Origin: Chryseobacterium hagamense
GTDB taxonomy: Bacteria; Bacteroidota; Bacteroidia; Flavobacteriales; Weeksellaceae
Reading direction: 5' to 3'
Assembly: GCF_007991455.1 (NCBI RefSeq)
Contig: NZ_BJYJ01000009.1
Coordinates: 109,693-173,692, forward strand
Length of the DNA: 64,000 bases
Within the stretch, counting starts at the first letter, position 1; each line of letters starts with the position of its first letter. Below, piece by piece: positions 24,786-34,529 of the stretch. The position numbers were made by a program, and so were the translations under genes. The notes under the pieces are model-generated. The model worked only from the letters and a program-made list of their open reading frames with translations. It made no database searches and had not been told where the DNA came from.

Positions 24786-26142
24786 ACCCCTGGCTTCCGC
24801 CCTCTTCTTCATTGTGATGGAATCCGATGATCCGGCGCGGCTCTTCCACGGCGCGGTAGGTATCCACTTCTTTTTTGAGTTCTTTGATCCGCAACTGGAA
24901 CTGGTCGAAATTGTTGACGGTTACATCTTTCAGGAAAACCGCAATCTGATCGAGGTATTCTCCCGTCAGCTTTCCGGCTGCATCCCGCAAAGCTCCATTC
25001 AGAAGGTTCTGGTCTATTTCCAGGTTTTCGTTTCGGGTTTTCCGGTAAAGGTTTTTGATCCTTTTTTTCAGGCTTTGGGTAAAATCGATCAGCATGGTGT
25101 TGCTGAAGACTTTCATCTTTGCAGAAACGCCGGTCCAGAAAGGAATCTGATCGGCTTTGTTGTTTTTAAGGATTTTAAACAGAAGAGAGTCTTTTTCGAG
25201 GTTTTTCGTTATGGCATACAGGATGATCTCTGCCCGTTCTCCAGCATTGGGAGGGAAAACCGGAACCATCACGTCAAACCGTCCGGGAGCGGTAATTTCC
25301 TCATCGATATCAGAGACGGATTTTGCAGAACCTATCATCAGAAGTCTTTCCTGCTCAAATCTTGAGATGTGGTGCAGGATCGTTTCCTGGGCTTCCAGGT
25401 TGCATGAGGCCACCCGGTTTTCCGCTTTCCTGGGCATCATGATCTCATCAAAATCCTCCATAAACAATAAGATTTTGTCTTCCTTCATCACCGTAACCAG
25501 GAAATCATTGAAATCGGTCTGACTCCCATCTACGTAAGAAGTCCCGAGAGCATGCTTTTTTACTTCTTTAAACTGATAGCCGATGATCTCTGCAATCTTA
25601 TTGGCCCAGAAAATCTTGCCGCTGCCGGGAGGGCCGTACAGGATGATCCCCGCCGGCCTGTTGATGCCCCAGTCTTTGATCTGCTGCGGATTAAGGAAAG
25701 GCTCCAGCACTTCTGAAATGTAAAAAAACAAATCCCGGTAGCCGATGAAATCCCTTTTCTGAAGACTGGTTTTGTGGCCGAAATAATCATAGACAAACTG
25801 ATAGTTACCGCCTAACTGATTATCGATTCCATAGCTTGAAACCGAAGACCTGAAAAAGCCGTTGTCGAAAATGTTGGGATCTTTTTCTTTGATCGCCTGT
25901 TCGATTTTCTCTTTCGGTTGCTTGATGGTTTCCGCAATCTGTTCCAGGGTTTTGGTTTTATCCAGATCTTTTTCGTAACGCCTTAAAAATTCGGCATTTT
26001 CGCGGGCAAACTTTTCAAAATCCTTTTTTACTTCAAAATTGGTGTGGATGCAATCCGTAAGGTCGAGATCAAAATCCTGAATGAATTGCTTTATCGCTTC
26101 GGCCGATACATTCAGTTCCCCGGCCAGTTCAATTAACTTCAT
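24784..26142 (-). CDS. AAA-family ATPase with degenerate Walker motifs
   Basis: A 452-aa protein. The N-terminus (MKLIELAGELNVSAEAIKQF) resembles the IF2 N-terminal helical domain; the centre is a single AAA domain. The P-loop is GPPGSGKI (170-177), with Ile where Ser/Thr normally ligates Mg. The Walker B region is LLFMEDFDEI (225-234), shifted from the usual hhhhDE. An arginine-finger-like APGRFD follows. The C-terminal ~130 residues are helical and charged, ending in GFHHNEEEGGSQG. It may bind ATP as a scaffold or hydrolyse poorly; its partner is unknown. No operon neighbours. Confidence 0.78.
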   Translation of the reverse strand: MKLIELAGELNVSAEAIKQFIQDFDLDLTDCIHTNFEVKKDFEKFARENAEFLRRYEKDLDKTKTLEQIAETIKQPKEKIEQAIKEKDPNIFDNGFFRSSVSSYGIDNQLGGNYQFVYDYFGHKTSLQKRDFIGYRDLFFYISEVLEPFLNPQQIKDWGINRPAGIILYGPPGSGKIFWANKIAEIIGYQFKEVKKHALGTSYVDGSQTDFNDFLVTVMKEDKILLFMEDFDEIMMPRKAENRVASCNLEAQETILHHISRFEQERLLMIGSAKSVSDIDEEITAPGRFDVMVPVFPPNAGERAEIILYAITKNLEKDSLLFKILKNNKADQIPFWTGVSAKMKVFSNTMLIDFTQSLKKRIKNLYRKTRNENLEIDQNLLNGALRDAAGKLTGEYLDQIAVFLKDVTVNNFDQFQLRIKELKKEVDTYRAVEEPRRIIGFHHNEEEGGSQG

Positions 26143-26226
26143 AATTCCCGATTAATTCTATCAAATGTAAGATTTTTAAAAATTAAATTTTATGGATATC
26201 CATTATTATTTGTAACAAAATTTCAA

Positions 26227-26249
26227 TTACATAGACTACTACTATGTAA
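26227..26249 (+). promoter_or_regulatory. candidate operator upstream of the ABC exporter genes
   Basis: 8-bp perfect inverted repeat TTACATAG/CTATGTAA with a 7-bp centre (ACTACTA), ending 10 bp before the ATG at 26260. It suits a dimeric repressor (GntR or TetR type). No regulator gene is adjacent. Confidence 0.5.
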
Positions 26250-26259
26250 AACAAATTAC

Positions 26260-27162
26260 ATGGAAAAAATTTTATCAGTAAAGAATCTGACGAAAAAATT
26301 CAAAAGAACGGTAGTGAACAATATTTCCTTTGATGTGGAAAGAGGAAATGTTTACGGATTACTCGGTCCCAACGGAAGCGGAAAATCCACCACCTTCGGG
26401 ATGCTGCTTTCCACAATCAACCCGACAAGCGGCGAATGGTACTGGTTCGGGAAAAAAGGCACCGGTCCGGACACGTTGAAGAAAATCGGGGCCATTATCG
26501 AACAGCCGAATTTTTATCCGTACCTGAATGCGGAAACCAACCTGAAAATCGTAGCGGAGATCAAGGGAACACCTTATGCAAGGATTGATGAGGTTCTACG
26601 AACCGTTAACCTGCTGGAAAGGAAAAAAGACCTGTTCCGTACGTACTCGCTGGGCATGAAGCAGCGTCTGGCCATTGCGTCCGCCATGCTGAACAATCCT
26701 GAAGTGATGATCCTGGATGAGCCGACAAACGGGCTCGATCCCGAAGGAATCATCCAGATCCGTGAGATCATCAGCAATATTGCCAAACAGGGCATTACGA
26801 TTATTATCGCCAGCCACCTGCTGGATGAAATTGAAAAGATATGCAGCCATGTGATCGTTCTGAAAGAAGGAACCTCGCTGTATTGCGGAAGGGTAGACGA
26901 AATGACCGCCAACAACGGCTACTTTGAACTGAAAGCGGACAACAATGCCTTGCTGCTGGATGCGCTGAATGAACTCCAGTGGTTTACTGCCGTTAATCAG
27001 GACGGTGATCTGCTGAAAGCCCAGATCCGGGATGATGCCTCGATTTCCGCCTCAACCCTGAACCGGAAGCTGGCTGAAAAAGGAATTTTCCTTTCGCACC
27101 TGACGAAGAAAAAGCTGTCGCTTGAATCCCAATTCCTTGAACTTGTAAAAAACACAAAATAA
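26260..27162 (+). CDS. ABC transporter ATP-binding protein
   Basis: A 300-aa ATPase of the BcrA/CcmA-like exporter group. Walker A GPNGSGKST (about 36-44), signature YSLGMKQRLAIA (about 128-139), Walker B VMILDEPTNGLDP (about 150-162), H-switch ASHLLDE. The C-terminal ~80 residues form the accessory domain common in this group. It is followed after 2 nt by its permease, so the pair forms one exporter whose substrate (antibiotic, peptide or lipid) cannot be told. The palindrome at 26227-26249 probably controls it. Confidence 0.92.
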   Translation: MEKILSVKNLTKKFKRTVVNNISFDVERGNVYGLLGPNGSGKSTTFGMLLSTINPTSGEWYWFGKKGTGPDTLKKIGAIIEQPNFYPYLNAETNLKIVAEIKGTPYARIDEVLRTVNLLERKKDLFRTYSLGMKQRLAIASAMLNNPEVMILDEPTNGLDPEGIIQIREIISNIAKQGITIIIASHLLDEIEKICSHVIVLKEGTSLYCGRVDEMTANNGYFELKADNNALLLDALNELQWFTAVNQDGDLLKAQIRDDASISASTLNRKLAEKGIFLSHLTKKKLSLESQFLELVKNTK

Positions 27163-27164
27163 TC

Positions 27165-28010
27165 ATGCTTAAACTATTAAAACTAGAATACTACAAAAAC
27201 CTGAACTACCGGCCGTTTAAGGTTTTTACGATCTTATATTTCGCCATTCTGGTGGCTCTGCTTTTTATCGGACTAATTGACTTCGACCTTTTCGGAGGAA
27301 CGGTTAATCTGAAGGAACAGGGAATCTACAACTTTCCGGAGATCTGGAATTTTACAACCTGGATCGTGGCCCTGCTGAAAATCTTCCTGGGACTGATCAT
27401 TGTGTTTTCCATCTCACAGGAGTTCAGCAACCGGATGTTCAAGCAGAATACGATTGACGGATTAAGCCGGACCGAATTCATCTCTTCCAAACTTTTGACC
27501 ATCAGCGTTTTTACAGTTGTTTCCACAGTGATCGTTTTCGGGATTACCCTGTTCCTGGGATATCAGTATTCCGATACCACCGAGTCGGCGAAGGTTTTTA
27601 AAGAAATTTTCTTCATCGGCAATTATTTTATCAAGCTGTTTACATTCTTCTGCTTCTTGATGTTCCTTTCCGTATTGCTGAGAAAGTCGGTGTTTGTTTT
27701 CCTGGCCCTTTTCGTGTTCTGGATTGGAGAAAGCATCCTATCAGCCGTTGAGGTATTTACAAAAGTAAGGGGATTGCAGGGCGAACAGAGAAACCAGATC
27801 CTGCAGAACGACTTTTTCGTGACGCATCTTCTGCCGCTGGAAAGCATGTCGAGCCTGATTCCGAACCCGATGATGAGATTAAACATGGCCAAAATGATGG
27901 GCATGAAGTATGAATTCCATTACCCTGTGGAAAGCCTCGTGGCCTGCCTGTTCTGGTGCGCGATTTTCATCTTCGGATCCTACTGGATCCTGAGGAAAAG
28001 AGACTGGTAG
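27165..28010 (+). CDS. ABC transporter permease
   Basis: A 281-aa ABC-2-type membrane protein with about six hydrophobic segments (VFTILYFAILVALLFIGLI, IVALLKIFLGLIIVFSIS, ISVFTVVSTVIVFGITLFLG, FFCFLMFLSVLLR, FVFLALFVFWIGESIL, and a C-terminal WCAIFIFGSYWILRKRDW). The SQEFSNRMFKQNTIDGLSR loop is typical of these exporters. It partners the ATPase immediately upstream. Its stop is followed within 5 bp by a dispersed repeat element. Confidence 0.9.
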   Translation: MLKLLKLEYYKNLNYRPFKVFTILYFAILVALLFIGLIDFDLFGGTVNLKEQGIYNFPEIWNFTTWIVALLKIFLGLIIVFSISQEFSNRMFKQNTIDGLSRTEFISSKLLTISVFTVVSTVIVFGITLFLGYQYSDTTESAKVFKEIFFIGNYFIKLFTFFCFLMFLSVLLRKSVFVFLALFVFWIGESILSAVEVFTKVRGLQGEQRNQILQNDFFVTHLLPLESMSSLIPNPMMRLNMAKMMGMKYEFHYPVESLVACLFWCAIFIFGSYWILRKRDW

Positions 28011-28014
28011 GAAA

Positions 28015-28120
28015 TAACGTGAATGAAGAGGCTGGAAGAGGGAAGCCGGATGCCGGAAGTTTCTCCTGCCAAAAAACAGGATCAAAGTTCTTGCTCAGCA
28101 AACTACTGCATATTTTGCAT
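28015..28120 (+). repeat. dispersed ~260-bp element, partial copy 2
   Basis: Starts TAACGTGAA just after the permease stop and keeps the GGCTGGAAGAGGGAAG and GGATGCCGGAAGTTTCTCCT blocks plus CAGGATCAAAGTTC. It loses similarity to the full copies at 21988-22247 and 37245-37499 after about 105 bp. Confidence 0.65.
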
Positions 28121-28315
28121 TCTGTTACAGAATTCTGATTAGTTTTTAATTTTATTTTTGAATCAATCAAAACAACCGGATATAAGGTTGATACAGCCAA
28201 CTTCAAGTTCTTTAATATTTAACTGAACTCAATATTTTAAGCAGTCCGTTTTCCGGGCTGCTTTTGTGTTTCGTTATATTAAAATTTTCATTAAATTCCG
28301 GTTAAAATTCAAGCC

Positions 28316-28972
28316 ATGAAAAAGATCTATTATTTCCCGGGAATGATCAGTGCTTTGATCGTGCCTGTTTTATTTTGGTATTTTATCCATCCGTATATTA
28401 ATGAAACGAAATATAATGTAGTTGACATCGGGCTTCCTGCTAAAGTGAAACAGAAAAAAAATGATTTCGTTAATTCTTTTGAACCTTTAAGAAATTGGAA
28501 TTATAAAAAAATAAAAGTCTATCCTTCAACAGCCAGAGAAAATTCTGCTTTATATGTTTCGGAGATAAAAGCAATGCAGAAAAGAAATGAAAAGGAAACC
28601 GGGATTGAGTTTATTCTGGACGAAAATAATACATATGGCGATTTTGTCTCTCTATTGAATGATATGGCCATTGCAAAACAGGAAACCTATGCTTTAGATC
28701 TGGAAAAAACAGGACATTTCTTTGCTGTGGTTAACTATATTGATCCGGATGCAAAGGAAGATTTTTTTGGTGATGATACCGTTATAATTCCCATTGATTA
28801 CGGATCACTTTCATATGGAGAGTATAGCCCTAATCTCTACGAAACATCAAAACAGATTTTACTGAATCTCCCAAAACCTGCTTATTATATTGTTTCCGGC
28901 TTTTTATTATTTCTGAACATCTCGATGTTCGGCATCAAAGAAAATCTTCAGATAAAGAGAAATAGAGTATAA
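28316..28972 (+). CDS. hypothetical protein with terminal membrane segments
   Basis: A 218-aa protein with a hydrophobic N-terminal segment (MISALIVPVLFWYFI) and a C-terminal one (YYIVSGFLLFLNISMFGI), and a soluble ~150-residue domain between them, probably periplasmic (KKIKVYPSTARENSALYVSEIKA is followed by acidic, Asp-rich sequence). I do not recognise a domain; the topology recalls ExbD-like or small signalling proteins but no motif supports this. AT-rich relative to neighbours. It ends just before a very strong palindrome. Confidence 0.6.
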   Translation: MKKIYYFPGMISALIVPVLFWYFIHPYINETKYNVVDIGLPAKVKQKKNDFVNSFEPLRNWNYKKIKVYPSTARENSALYVSEIKAMQKRNEKETGIEFILDENNTYGDFVSLLNDMAIAKQETYALDLEKTGHFFAVVNYIDPDAKEDFFGDDTVIIPIDYGSLSYGEYSPNLYETSKQILLNLPKPAYYIVSGFLLFLNISMFGIKENLQIKRNRV

Positions 28973-28979
28973 CTGCCTG

Positions 28980-29016
28980 TTAAACCTTCAAGGTTTCAAA
29001 AACCTTGAAGGTTTAA
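28980..29016. terminator. perfect 17-bp palindromic hairpin
   Basis: TTAAACCTTCAAGGTTT (28980-28996), loop CAA, then the exact complement (29000-29016). The inner AACCTTCAAGGTT is itself palindromic, so cruciform and alternative pairings are possible. It lacks a long T-run; it may be a terminator or a dispersed palindromic unit. Confidence 0.55.
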
Positions 29017-29040
29017 ATTATTATACAGCAGCTTTAAGAC

Positions 29041-29070
29041 AAAAAAGGACTGCCTTGCGGCAGCCCCCTT
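29041..29070 (-). terminator. terminator of msrAB
   Basis: GGACTGCC (29047-29054), 4-nt loop, GGCAGCCC (29059-29066), with a T-run on the minus strand. Confidence 0.8.
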
Positions 29071-29097
29071 ACAATCACTTCTTCACTTTAAAAACAC

Positions 29098-30207
29098 TTA
29101 TTTTTTTTCTTTATCCAATAAGGCAATGTATTCTCCATAGCCTTTGGCTTTCATTTCCGCTTTCGGGATAAATTTCAGCGAGGCACTGTTGATACAGTAC
29201 CGGAGTCCGCCTTTGTCTGCCGGTCCGTCATTGAAAACGTGACCTAAATGCGCATCTCCCGTTTTACTTCTTACTTCAACCCTTGTCATCCCATGGGAAC
29301 GGTCCAGTTTTTCTTCTACCAGTTTTTTAGTAATCGGCTTGGAGAAACTTGGCCATCCGCATCCGGATTCAAATTTATCGGTGGAGATAAATAACGGTTC
29401 CCCTGTGGTAATGTCTACGTAGATCCCTTCACGGGTTTCATCCCAGTATTCATTTTTAAAAGCCATCTCCGTTCCGTTTTCCTGGGTTACATTATACTGT
29501 TCGGCAGTCAGTTTTTCCTTTAAAACTTTTTTATCCTGCTTCTGGTAGGTGGTTGCCTTGGTTTCCTTTTTTTTCGGTGGATTGGCATTTTTCGCCATTT
29601 CAAACAACCCCGGTTCGATGTGGCAATAGCCTCCCGGATTTTTGTCAAGATAATCCTGGTGATAGTCTTCCGCTCTGTAGAAATTCTTTAACGGAATTGT
29701 TTCTACTACAACCGGTTTGCTGTAATTCTTTGCCAGTTTGGCCACTTCGGCCTTTACCATCGCTTCCGTTTCTTTATCGGTGGTATAGATTCCTGTCCTG
29801 TACTGGTTTCCTCTGTCATTTCCCTGTTGGTCAATGCTGGTTGGGTCAATGGTTTTAAAATACAGATCGATCAACAGATTCAGATCTACTTCTTCAGGAT
29901 CGTATTTTACCTTTACCGTTTCGGCAAATCCTGTCGTATGGCTTACCACTTCTTCATACGTCGGATTTTTTTTGTTCCCGTTGGCATATCCTACTTCCGT
30001 ACCTACCACCCCTCTGATCTGCTGGAAAAAATGTTCGGTTCCCCAGAAACATCCGCCTGCAAAATAGATTTCCTTTACATTTTTATTGTCCATAATGGTC
30101 TCATTTTCTTTCTTTACTTCTGTAGATTTCGTTTTGGCATCTCCACAGCTCGTAGCAAAAACCGCAATACCCAGAACAACGCTGAGCAATATTAATATGT
30201 TCTTCAT
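29098..30207 (-). CDS. msrAB: bifunctional methionine sulfoxide reductase MsrA/MsrB lipoprotein
   Basis: A 369-aa fusion that repairs both methionine-S- and -R-sulfoxides at the cell envelope. It has a lipoprotein leader with lipobox FATSC. The MsrA domain has the catalytic GGCFWG and conserved GYANG and YHQDYL. After a Lys-rich linker, the MsrB domain has the zinc/structural motif SGCGWPSF, the GDAHLGHVF segment and the catalytic cysteine in RYCIN. I start at 30205-30207 ([13 protein letters not shown]) because it gives a clean leader; an ATG 18 nt upstream is possible. Single gene. Confidence 0.93.
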   Translation of the reverse strand: MKNILILLSVVLGIAVFATSCGDAKTKSTEVKKENETIMDNKNVKEIYFAGGCFWGTEHFFQQIRGVVGTEVGYANGNKKNPTYEEVVSHTTGFAETVKVKYDPEEVDLNLLIDLYFKTIDPTSIDQQGNDRGNQYRTGIYTTDKETEAMVKAEVAKLAKNYSKPVVVETIPLKNFYRAEDYHQDYLDKNPGGYCHIEPGLFEMAKNANPPKKKETKATTYQKQDKKVLKEKLTAEQYNVTQENGTEMAFKNEYWDETREGIYVDITTGEPLFISTDKFESGCGWPSFSKPITKKLVEEKLDRSHGMTRVEVRSKTGDAHLGHVFNDGPADKGGLRYCINSASLKFIPKAEMKAKGYGEYIALLDKEKK

Positions 30208-30225
30208 TTTTATTTTTATATCCAT

Positions 30226-30790
30226 TTCAAATCTTTACTTTTCTTCATTAAAAACCTGCCTATCTAAATTGCAAATTTCGGACTAATTTTCCGGTTGTTT
30301 CAAAGATAATCTCTATCTCCGCGATAGCAGTCTGCAGGATTTCCTTGCATTATCATTTACGAAAAATTTCAGGAAATGGTTTTGATACTGAAAAGATTTA
30401 CCCTGTTTATACAAAAGAATTTTACCTGGATTAGCGGTCTGTTTTTACAAAGCAAAGCGCCACAGCATTTTTCCAACACCAGGATGTTTGTTTTTCATCC
30501 GTAAAGATGCTTTGAGAGGGTGGATATAAACTTTTTCACCTGGTAAACAGGCACTGTTTCTCAGAGGACAGATATATAGTGACCTGTATAATTAACCTTA
30601 ATTTGATAAATTTTCAGTCAGACTTTATAATATTAATTTTAGTTTTGATATCCTCTTATTGATATTGTATACTCTTTGTTTATTAATAGCAGTAAAACTT
30701 CCGGCACCCCTCTTTCCTCTTCCGGCATATTACCCTTCAGGTCCGCTTTAAATTTACGGCTTCCCGTTTACGGTTTTCAGTAAAAAACAG
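30226..30790. other. non-coding spacer upstream of alaS
   Basis: About 565 bp without a supported gene. Around 30690-30735, read on the minus strand, there is a degenerate match to the GGAAGAG and GCCGGAAGTTT blocks of the dispersed element. No RNA gene is recognised. Confidence 0.5.
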
Positions 30791-30798
30791 TAGATTTG
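30791..30798 (+). promoter_or_regulatory. -7 promoter box TAGATTTG of alaS
   Basis: Exact TAnnTTTG match 42 bp before the alaS ATG. No perfect -33 TTG; TTTTC at 30774-30778 is the nearest candidate. Confidence 0.55.
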
Positions 30799-30839
30799 CA
30801 TCTTATCAAAACTGTAAAAAAAAGCAAAGCATATAGATC

Positions 30840-33443
30840 ATGACATCACAAGAGATCCGTCAGAAATTTTTAGATTATTTTCAAAGTAAAGGCCACCTGA
30901 TCGTACCTTCCGCACCCATCGTGCTGAAAGACGACCCCACCCTGATGTTTTCCAACTCTGGGATGACCCAGTTCAAGGATTATTTTTTAGGGTACAAAGA
31001 GCCTAAAGCCACCCGGATTGCCGATACCCAGAAATGCCTCCGGGTTTCCGGGAAACACAACGACCTGGATGATGTGGGCAGGGATACCTACCACCACACC
31101 ATGTTTGAAATGTTGGGGAACTGGTCTTTCGGCGACTATTTCAAAGAAAATGCTATTGCTTTTGCCTGGGAATTATTAACGGAAGTTTATGGAATTCCGA
31201 AAGAAAACCTGTACGTTACGATTTTCGAGGGCGACACTTCCGAAAATCTGGAAAGGGACCATGATGCATATAATTTCTGGAAGTCCCATATTTCCGAGGA
31301 CCGGATTATCAACGGAAACAAAAAGGACAACTTCTGGGAGATGGGTGCCAGCGGACCTTGCGGGCCTTGTTCTGAAATTCATGTGGATTTGAGAAGCGCT
31401 GAAGAAAAAGCGCAGGTTTCAGGACTTGACTTGGTCAACAACGATCATCCGCAGGTGGTGGAAATCTGGAATCTGGTTTTCATGCAGTACAACAGGAAAG
31501 CAGACGGCTCCCTGGAAAATCTGCCGGCCAAACATATCGATACCGGAATGGGCTTCGAGCGTCTGTGTATGGCGCTTCAGGGAAAATCTTCCAATTATGA
31601 TACCGATGTTTTCACTCCGCTGATTGCTGAAGTGGAAAAACTTTCCGGTAAAAAATACACCGGAATTTTAGAAAGCGAAAAAGACATTGCCATCCGCGTG
31701 GTAGTGGACCATATCCGGGCCGTTGCTTTTGCGATTGCCGACGGCCAGCTGCCTTCCAACGGAGGAGCCGGCTATGTAATCCGCAGAATTCTGAGAAGGG
31801 GAATTTCCTATTCTTACCGGTTCCTGGACATGAAAGAACCCTTCCTTTACAAATTGGTGGCGGTTCTGCAGGGACAGATGGGGACCTTCTTCCCGGAACT
31901 TGAGAAGCAGGGAACCCTGGTTACCGAAGTCATCAAAAGTGAAGAGGAATCTTTCCTGAGAACCATTGAAAACGGATTGATCCGGGTGGAAAAACTGATC
32001 CAGCAGACAATTGCCGATAACCAAAAAGTATTGCCTACGGAAGAGGTTTTTGAATTGTACGATACTTATGGCTTCCCTGATGATTTAACCAGAATCATTG
32101 CTGAAGAAAAAGGGTTAACCATTGATGAAAAAGGTTTTGAGCAGGCATTAAATGAACAGAAACAACGTTCAAAAGCTGATTCTGTCCAGAAAGTCTACGA
32201 CTGGGTAACCCTGGAAGAAAAACCTGAAAATTTCGTAGGCTACGATACCTTTGAATCGGAAACCTACATCACCAGATACCGTAAAGTAGAAAATAAAGAC
32301 GGCGCATTTTACCAGGTGGTTTTAAGTGAATCTCCTTTCTACCCTGAAGGCGGTGGACAGGTTGGTGACAAAGGGGTTATTGAAAATGCTACGGAGCGCT
32401 TCGAGGTTCTGGAAACCAAAAAGGAAAACGGGCTGATCGTTTCCCTGATCACCGGTCTTCCGAAAGATGCCGGTGCCCTCTTCTATGCTAAAGTGAATAC
32501 AGTGAACCGGAAAAACTCCCAGGCCAACCACTCGGTAACCCATTTACTGCACGAAGCTTTAAGAGAGGTATTGGGAACCCATGTTGAGCAGAAAGGCTCT
32601 TACGTAGGCCCGGATTACCTTCGTTTCGACTTTTCCCACTTCAATAAAATGACAGAAGAAGAACTGGCATTGGTGGAAAACAAAGTAAATGCTAAAATTA
32701 AAGAAAGCATCGCCCTGCAGGAATTCAGGAACATCCCGATCCGAGAAGCTCTTGACAAAGGAGCCATGGCACTGTTCGGTGAGAAATACGGCGACAGTGT
32801 GAGAATGATCCAGTTCGGAAGCTCGAAGGAACTCTGCGGGGGAACCCATGTAAAAAATACGAATGAGATCGGCCATTTTAAAATCATTTCCGAAAGCTCT
32901 GCAGCTGCAGGAATCAGAAGGATTGAAGCGATCTCCGGTGACGAATCTGAAAAATATTTCAAAAACCTGGAAAAGCAGGTTGCTGAACTGTCACAGCTGC
33001 TGAAATCCAAAGACCTGATGCGTTCGATTGAAAAATTAATGGAAGAAAATTCGTCTCTGAAATCTGAAGTGGAAGCCTTCAAAAAGGAAAAAGCCAAAGG
33101 TGAAATCGGCGACTGGAAAGGGGCCTACGAGCAGAAAGGCGATAAATTGCTTCTGGTAAAAAGAACCTCTCTGGATGCAGGTTCGGTAAAAGATATCGTC
33201 TTCCAGCTGAAGAAAGAAATCCCGACTTCCATCACGGTTATTCTGTCCGACGCAGACGGAAAACCAATGATTACCGTTGGTGTTTCAGATGATCTGGCAG
33301 GAATCTATCAGGCCGGAGCACTCATTAAAGAACTGGCCAAAGAAATCCAGGGCGGCGGCGGCGGAAACCCGGGCTTTGCCACAGCCGGAGGGAAAAACCT
33401 CGACGGACTGGAAAATGCATATCAGAAAGCGTTGAATATTTAA
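30840..33443 (+). CDS. alaS: alanyl-tRNA synthetase
   Basis: An 867-aa class II synthetase of full length. The N-terminal catalytic core starts TSQEIRQKFLDYFQSKGH with FSNSGMTQFKDYFLG and RKHNDLDDVG-like motifs. The editing domain carries the zinc-binding HSVTHLLHEAL (HxxxH) and CGGTH motifs that clear Ser/Gly-tRNA-Ala. The C-Ala domain ends with GGGGGNPGFATAGGK. The GTG- and TTG-free start at 30840 matches the family N-terminus. Single gene with promoter and terminator. Confidence 0.97.
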   Translation: MTSQEIRQKFLDYFQSKGHLIVPSAPIVLKDDPTLMFSNSGMTQFKDYFLGYKEPKATRIADTQKCLRVSGKHNDLDDVGRDTYHHTMFEMLGNWSFGDYFKENAIAFAWELLTEVYGIPKENLYVTIFEGDTSENLERDHDAYNFWKSHISEDRIINGNKKDNFWEMGASGPCGPCSEIHVDLRSAEEKAQVSGLDLVNNDHPQVVEIWNLVFMQYNRKADGSLENLPAKHIDTGMGFERLCMALQGKSSNYDTDVFTPLIAEVEKLSGKKYTGILESEKDIAIRVVVDHIRAVAFAIADGQLPSNGGAGYVIRRILRRGISYSYRFLDMKEPFLYKLVAVLQGQMGTFFPELEKQGTLVTEVIKSEEESFLRTIENGLIRVEKLIQQTIADNQKVLPTEEVFELYDTYGFPDDLTRIIAEEKGLTIDEKGFEQALNEQKQRSKADSVQKVYDWVTLEEKPENFVGYDTFESETYITRYRKVENKDGAFYQVVLSESPFYPEGGGQVGDKGVIENATERFEVLETKKENGLIVSLITGLPKDAGALFYAKVNTVNRKNSQANHSVTHLLHEALREVLGTHVEQKGSYVGPDYLRFDFSHFNKMTEEELALVENKVNAKIKESIALQEFRNIPIREALDKGAMALFGEKYGDSVRMIQFGSSKELCGGTHVKNTNEIGHFKIISESSAAAGIRRIEAISGDESEKYFKNLEKQVAELSQLLKSKDLMRSIEKLMEENSSLKSEVEAFKKEKAKGEIGDWKGAYEQKGDKLLLVKRTSLDAGSVKDIVFQLKKEIPTSITVILSDADGKPMITVGVSDDLAGIYQAGALIKELAKEIQGGGGGNPGFATAGGKNLDGLENAYQKALNI

Positions 33444-33486
33444 TCATACATACAGGTTCACAACAATCCGTCAAGACTTTATTATA

Positions 33487-33520
33487 AAATCCCGTTCATT
33501 TTTGGACGGGATTTGTTTTA
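33487..33520 (+). terminator. terminator of alaS
   Basis: AAATCCCGT (33487-33495)/ACGGGATTT (33506-33514) stem followed by GTTTTA. Confidence 0.75.
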
Positions 33521-34059
33521 TCAGTAAAAATTTATCCTATTACCTCAAATCGATTTTGAAAAGTCCGCTTAAAGTTCTTTTGTCTGCAAATTTCTTATCC
33601 ATTTTCTCCAATGCGCTGCAAAACACCCGAACTGACGGAATGACTGCTTATAAGCCTAAAATTTTTAATTAAATACATTCTCATATAATTCCGAATAGAT
33701 CTTGAGACATTGTACCAAGATGGCATAACAGTATGATTAACGCCTTTATCTATAACAATTTTTTAATCTCTTTTTTTCCACTACCTGGAAAAAATACCTG
33801 AATCAACAGAATATTTACTTTTAATCTAATCAAAAATTACTTAAAATTTCCAGGAATTCTTTTTATAACTCCACTTTGGAACGATTCATGATTAATGAAA
33901 AAAGAACAGATTATTTTTATCTTAAATATAACGGATTGCGATATACTAAACAATAATACAACTTATATCACAAATTTATAAAAGCAACGATATAAAAAAC
34001 CTGTTTTTATTAAGAATAACACACTTACACCTATTAATACAACTACAAAAATTAACATT
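33521..34059. other. AT-rich spacer without a visible gene
   Basis: About 540 bp with frequent stops in all frames. No repeat family member or structured RNA is recognised. The last ~100 bp presumably carry the promoter of the small membrane protein at 34060, though no exact TAnnTTTG is seen. Confidence 0.45.
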
Positions 34060-34302
34060 ATGAAACCGACACAAATTCTTTCAAAAATCCAGCTGGCCGT
34101 ATTAACATTAATGATGAACTTTGCCTTTGTATGGACCAGTGCACAGGAAAAAGCAGCAGACTTAAAAGTAGATGTTAATGTAGATAAAGGAGGAAGTTCA
34201 GCCGGCATCATGTCCAATCCTATTTTATGGGTAGCAGGAGCCCTGATTATCATCCTTATTGTGGCTCTGGCAGCAAGAGGAAATGGAAACAGCAGAGCAT
34301 AA
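34060..34302 (+). CDS. small exported/membrane protein
   Basis: An 80-aa protein with an N-terminal signal-like segment (LAVLTLMMNFAFVWTSAQ), a short Asp/Val/Lys stretch (ADLKVDVNVDKGGSS) and a C-terminal membrane helix (ILWVAGALIIILIVALAARG). It has its own long leader and a perfect terminator, which supports a real, strongly expressed small gene. No domain is recognised. Small tail-anchored inner-membrane proteins of this kind are often of unknown function. Confidence 0.7.
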   Translation: MKPTQILSKIQLAVLTLMMNFAFVWTSAQEKAADLKVDVNVDKGGSSAGIMSNPILWVAGALIIILIVALAARGNGNSRA

Positions 34303-34340
34303 AAGAGGATTTTCTTATCCTATTTACATTAAAGCAGGCG

Positions 34341-34375
34341 AGGCTGTCTAATTTTTTAGACAGCCTGATTTTTTT
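34341..34375 (+). terminator. strong terminator
   Basis: Perfect 11-bp stem AGGCTGTCTAA/TTAGACAGCCT with a TTTT loop, followed by a T-run. Confidence 0.9.
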
Positions 34376-34529
34376 AGTTCCATTCAGGGTGATAGAACTT
34401 GAGTACCTGTTGAATTCCCATCAGTTTCCCTGCCGGTCAGTTCATTATTTTTAACAAAAGATTATATTTTTTGCTATGGTATTGTAACCTTCTTATCAAT
34501 AGTTTTGTCTTATCTACAAAGTAAAACTA

